Shown: one piece after another, positions 59,871-64,000 of the stretch | Layout of the letters: every line of letters begins with the position of its first letter | Position numbering within the stretch: position 1 is the stretch's first letter | DNA from: Polyodon spathula | Lineage: Eukaryota; Chordata; Actinopteri; Acipenseriformes; Polyodontidae | NCBI RefSeq assembly: GCF_017654505.1 | Contig: NC_054534.1 | Span: forward strand, 48,903,288-48,967,287 | Length of the DNA stretch: 64,000 bases | Direction of reading: 5' to 3' | The notes under the pieces: model-generated | What the model saw: the letters and a program-made list of their open reading frames with translations, nothing else | Database searches by the model: none | Told to the model about the DNA's origin: nothing | Program-made: the position numbers and the translations under genes

Positions 59871-60393
59871 GTATTTTCTTATTTTTGTGACTTTTTGCTT
59901 ATAGGGATGAATGTGACCTTTTAGGCAGTCACTTCAGAGGTAAATGTAAGGAGATTAAGTTTATTAATCTGAATAACGAATGAAACCTTACTTAAGTATA
60001 TTAATTTGTTTCAGTAATGAGCAGGGATCCTGGTTTTCCATGAGAAATCTGATAAAGAAAAATAAAAAAAAATCTGTGTTTTCTGTGATTAAAACAGAGT
60101 TTTAAACAGAGTGGTGAAACTCCCGGAAGTGTCTCACTGGAAGAGAAGTCCTGGAGGTATGGTGAATGAACAGGAGCGTATGAATATTGTTGCAGGATTA
60201 CTAAGAACATATTGTGTTTTGTTTTGTTTTTTACTTTTGGAAAAAGACCTGCCTCCAGTTTATTTCTTTATTTATTACTTTTTTGTTTGTTTCTTTGTAA
60301 TTATTTTCTTTTGAATTTTTTGTATTAAAATAATACTTTCTTTGAAACTTTGTTGTCCGTATCCTCTGTGTGCAACCAACGTGCCTCTATATA
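59871..60393. other. Intronic DNA, no gene seen
   Basis: AT-rich with T-runs near 60220-60310; no recognised feature. Confidence 0.5.
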
Positions 60394-61760
60394 CACTGAA
60401 CAAAAATATCAACGCAACATGTAAAGTGTTGGTCCCATACTTCATGAGCTGAAATTAAAGATCCCAGAAATTTTCCACACGCACAAAAACCTTGTTTCTC
60501 TCAAATTTTGTGCACAAATTTGTTTACATTCCTGTTAGTGAGCATTTCTCCTTTGCCAAGATAATCCATCCACCTGACAGGTGTGGCATATCAAGAAGCT
60601 GATTAAAGAGCATGATCATTACACAGGTGCACCTTGTGCTGGAGACAATAAAAGGCCACTCTAAAATGTGCAATTTTGTCACACAACACAATGCCACAGA
60701 TGTCTCAAGTTTTGAGGGAGCGTGCAATTGGCATGCTGACTGCAGGAATGTCCACCAGAGCTGTTGACAGAGAATTGAATGTTCATTTATTTACCATAAG
60801 CCGCCTCCAACTTCATTTTAGAGAATTTGGCAGCCACAGACCACGTGTAACCACGCCAACCCAGGACCTCCACATCCAGCTTCTTCAGCTGCGGGATCGT
60901 CTGAGTTCGCCACCAAGACAGCTGATGAAACTGTGGGTTTGCACAACCAAAGAATTTCTGCACAAACTGTCAGAAACCATCTCAGGGAAGCTCATCTGCG
61001 TGCTCGTCGTCCTCACCAGGGTCTTGACCTGACTGCAGTTCGGCGTCGTAACTGACTTTAGTGGGCAAATGCTCACCTTCGATGGCCACTGGCACACTGG
61101 AGAAGTGTGCTCTTCATAGATGAATCCCGGTTTCAACTGTATCGGGCAGATAGCAGACAGCGTGTATGGCGTCAGGTGGGCAAGCGGTTTGCTGATGTCA
61201 ACGTTGTGAACAGAGTGCATAAGCTACAGGCAACGAACACAATTGCATTTCATCGTTGGCAATTTGAATAATGCATAGCCCCATGTCGCAAGGATCTGTA
61301 CACAATTCCTGGAAGCCGAAAATGACCCAGTTCTTCCATGGCCTGCATACACACCCGCTGAGCATGTTTGGGATGCTCTGGATTGACTTGTATGGCAGCG
61401 TGTTCCAGTTCCCGCCAATACGCAGCAACTTCGCACAGCCATTGAAGAGGAGTGGGACAACATTCCATAGGTCACAATCAACAGCCTGATCAAATGTATG
61501 CAAAGGAGATGTGTCACGCTGCATGAGGCAAATGGTGGTCACACCAGATACTGACTGGTTTTCGGATCCACACCCCTAGCTTTTTTTTTTTTTTCCTAAG
61601 GTATCTGTGACCAACAGATGCATATCTGTATTCCCAGTCATGTGAAATCCATAGATTAGGGCCTAATTAATTTATTTCAATTGACTGATTTCCTTATATG
61701 AACTGTAACTCAGTAAAATCTTTGAAATTGTTGCATGTTGCGTTTATATTTTGTTCATAC
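60394..61760 (+). mobile_element. Tc1/mariner-like transposon of a third type
   Basis: Left end CACTGAACAAAAATATCAAC and right end inverted ATGAACAAAATATAAACGCA mark short TIRs with the shared word AACGCAACATG. Plus-strand transposase pieces: MSQVLRERAIGMLTAGMSTR (HTH), FGSHRPRVTTPTQD, then in other frames WRSVLFIDESRFQLYRADSR (first Asp), and near 61340-61560 VLPWPAYTPAEHVWDALD and EEEWDNIP to NGGHTRY. About 230 bases carrying the second Asp are deleted near 61218. Confidence 0.88.
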
Positions 61761-61769
61761 ACATACACA

Positions 61770-63516
<1,747 letters not shown>

Positions 63517-63884
63517 ACAGTGCCTATAGAAAGTCTACACCCCCTTTCAAAATATTCACCTTTTGTTGCCTTATAGCCTGGAATTAAACTGCATTAAAAC
63601 AGTTTTTTTTTTCATTTAATCTACACATCATACCCCACAACTTCCAAGTGAAAAAAATATTCTAGAAATTTGTAGAAAATGAATTAAAACTAAAAACTGA
63701 AAAGCTTTGTTGGATATGTGCCCACCCCCCTGTAATCCTAAATTAGCTTAGATATAACCAATCGCCTTCAAAATCACACACCAAGTTATGTGGACTCCAC
63801 CTGTGTTAAATTGTAGTGATTCACATGATTTCAAGATAAATTCTTAGTTCCTGTAGGTTCCCTCTGCTGGGTAGAATCCTCCCA
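63517..63884 (+). mobile_element. Tc1-like 5' end, cut by a LINE
   Basis: Starts CAGTGCCTATAGAAAGTCTA, the same family as 12796 and 40895. It ends after CCTCTGCTGGGTAG, where LINE sequence begins, before the transposase start codon. Confidence 0.85.
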
Positions 63885-64000
63885 ATAGTACTCAAAGAAA
63901 TGAAATAAGTTATTTACAAACCACTAATCAAGATCATGTAACAGTCTCTTGACACAGGGGTTGCACCGACAGACTGGAAAATTGCAAACGTAATACCGAT
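63885..64000 (+). mobile_element. CR1-like LINE, continues past the window
   Basis: Plus strand matches the RT region around 8920-9040 reversed (ATCCTCCCAATAGTACTCAA, GACTGGAAAATTGCAAACGT). More diverged than the young copies (stop codons present). Confidence 0.85.

Overview
The window is vertebrate nuclear DNA, most probably from a ray-finned fish. It is AT-rich and full of (TA)n/(CA)n microsatellites, Tc1-like DNA transposons, CR1-type LINEs, a gypsy-type LTR element, DIRS and hAT pieces. The high, young Tc1 and CR1 load would fit a non-teleost fish such as a sturgeon, but the sequence alone cannot prove the species. I see no prokaryotic or viral gene system.

The one host gene is on the minus strand. 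It is the extracellular part of latrophilin-3 (adhesion GPCR ADGRL3/LPHN3), split over ten exons whose splice sites can be read. In transcript order these are a 15-nt microexon (50788-50802), the olfactomedin exon (44863-45664), the Ser/Thr-rich linker (31946-32233), the hormone-receptor motif (30982-31085), five GAIN-domain exons (29335-29520, 26138-26176, 22436-22619, 21633-21755, 20978-21183) and the GPS autoproteolysis exon (19308-19484). The SUEL lectin exons upstream (>64000) and the seven-transmembrane exons downstream (<1) lie outside the window. Everything between 1 and 64000 is therefore intron or exon of this gene, and the transposons are intronic insertions.

Layout: 1-2440 LTR ends flanking a Tc1 piece and a DIRS piece. 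2749-5988 two adjacent Tc1 elements with few coding breaks. 8070-12597 an almost full-length CR1-like LINE with tandem 5' monomers. 15045-18075 a hAT element split by a LINE. 19308-32233 nine receptor exons with Tc1, MITE, LTR and LINE pieces between them. 33019-34634 a complete Tc1. 35589-39195 a TIR element next to an L1-type LINE. 40895-43915 a Tc1 split by a LINE, then a second hAT copy. 44863-50802 the olfactomedin exon and microexon with Tc1 and MITE remnants. 51325-57738 a SINE, an LTR element with its gag region, and a LINE inserted in it. 58300-63352 hAT remnants and two more Tc1-type elements. 63517-64000 a Tc1 end interrupted by a LINE.

The most interesting points are the microexon with neural-splicing signals next to a 46-bp CT tract; two copies of a palindromic Tc1 derivative sharing one rearrangement junction; a perfect 40-bp inverted repeat at a MITE boundary; a LINE with tandem promoter-like monomers; an LTR hairpin whose loop is flipped relative to sister copies; and two small departures from the expected receptor sequence (an extra T at a splice edge and a Tyr-to-Cys change in the GPS) that could mean decay of one gene copy or assembly error. 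I found no clearly new biological system.
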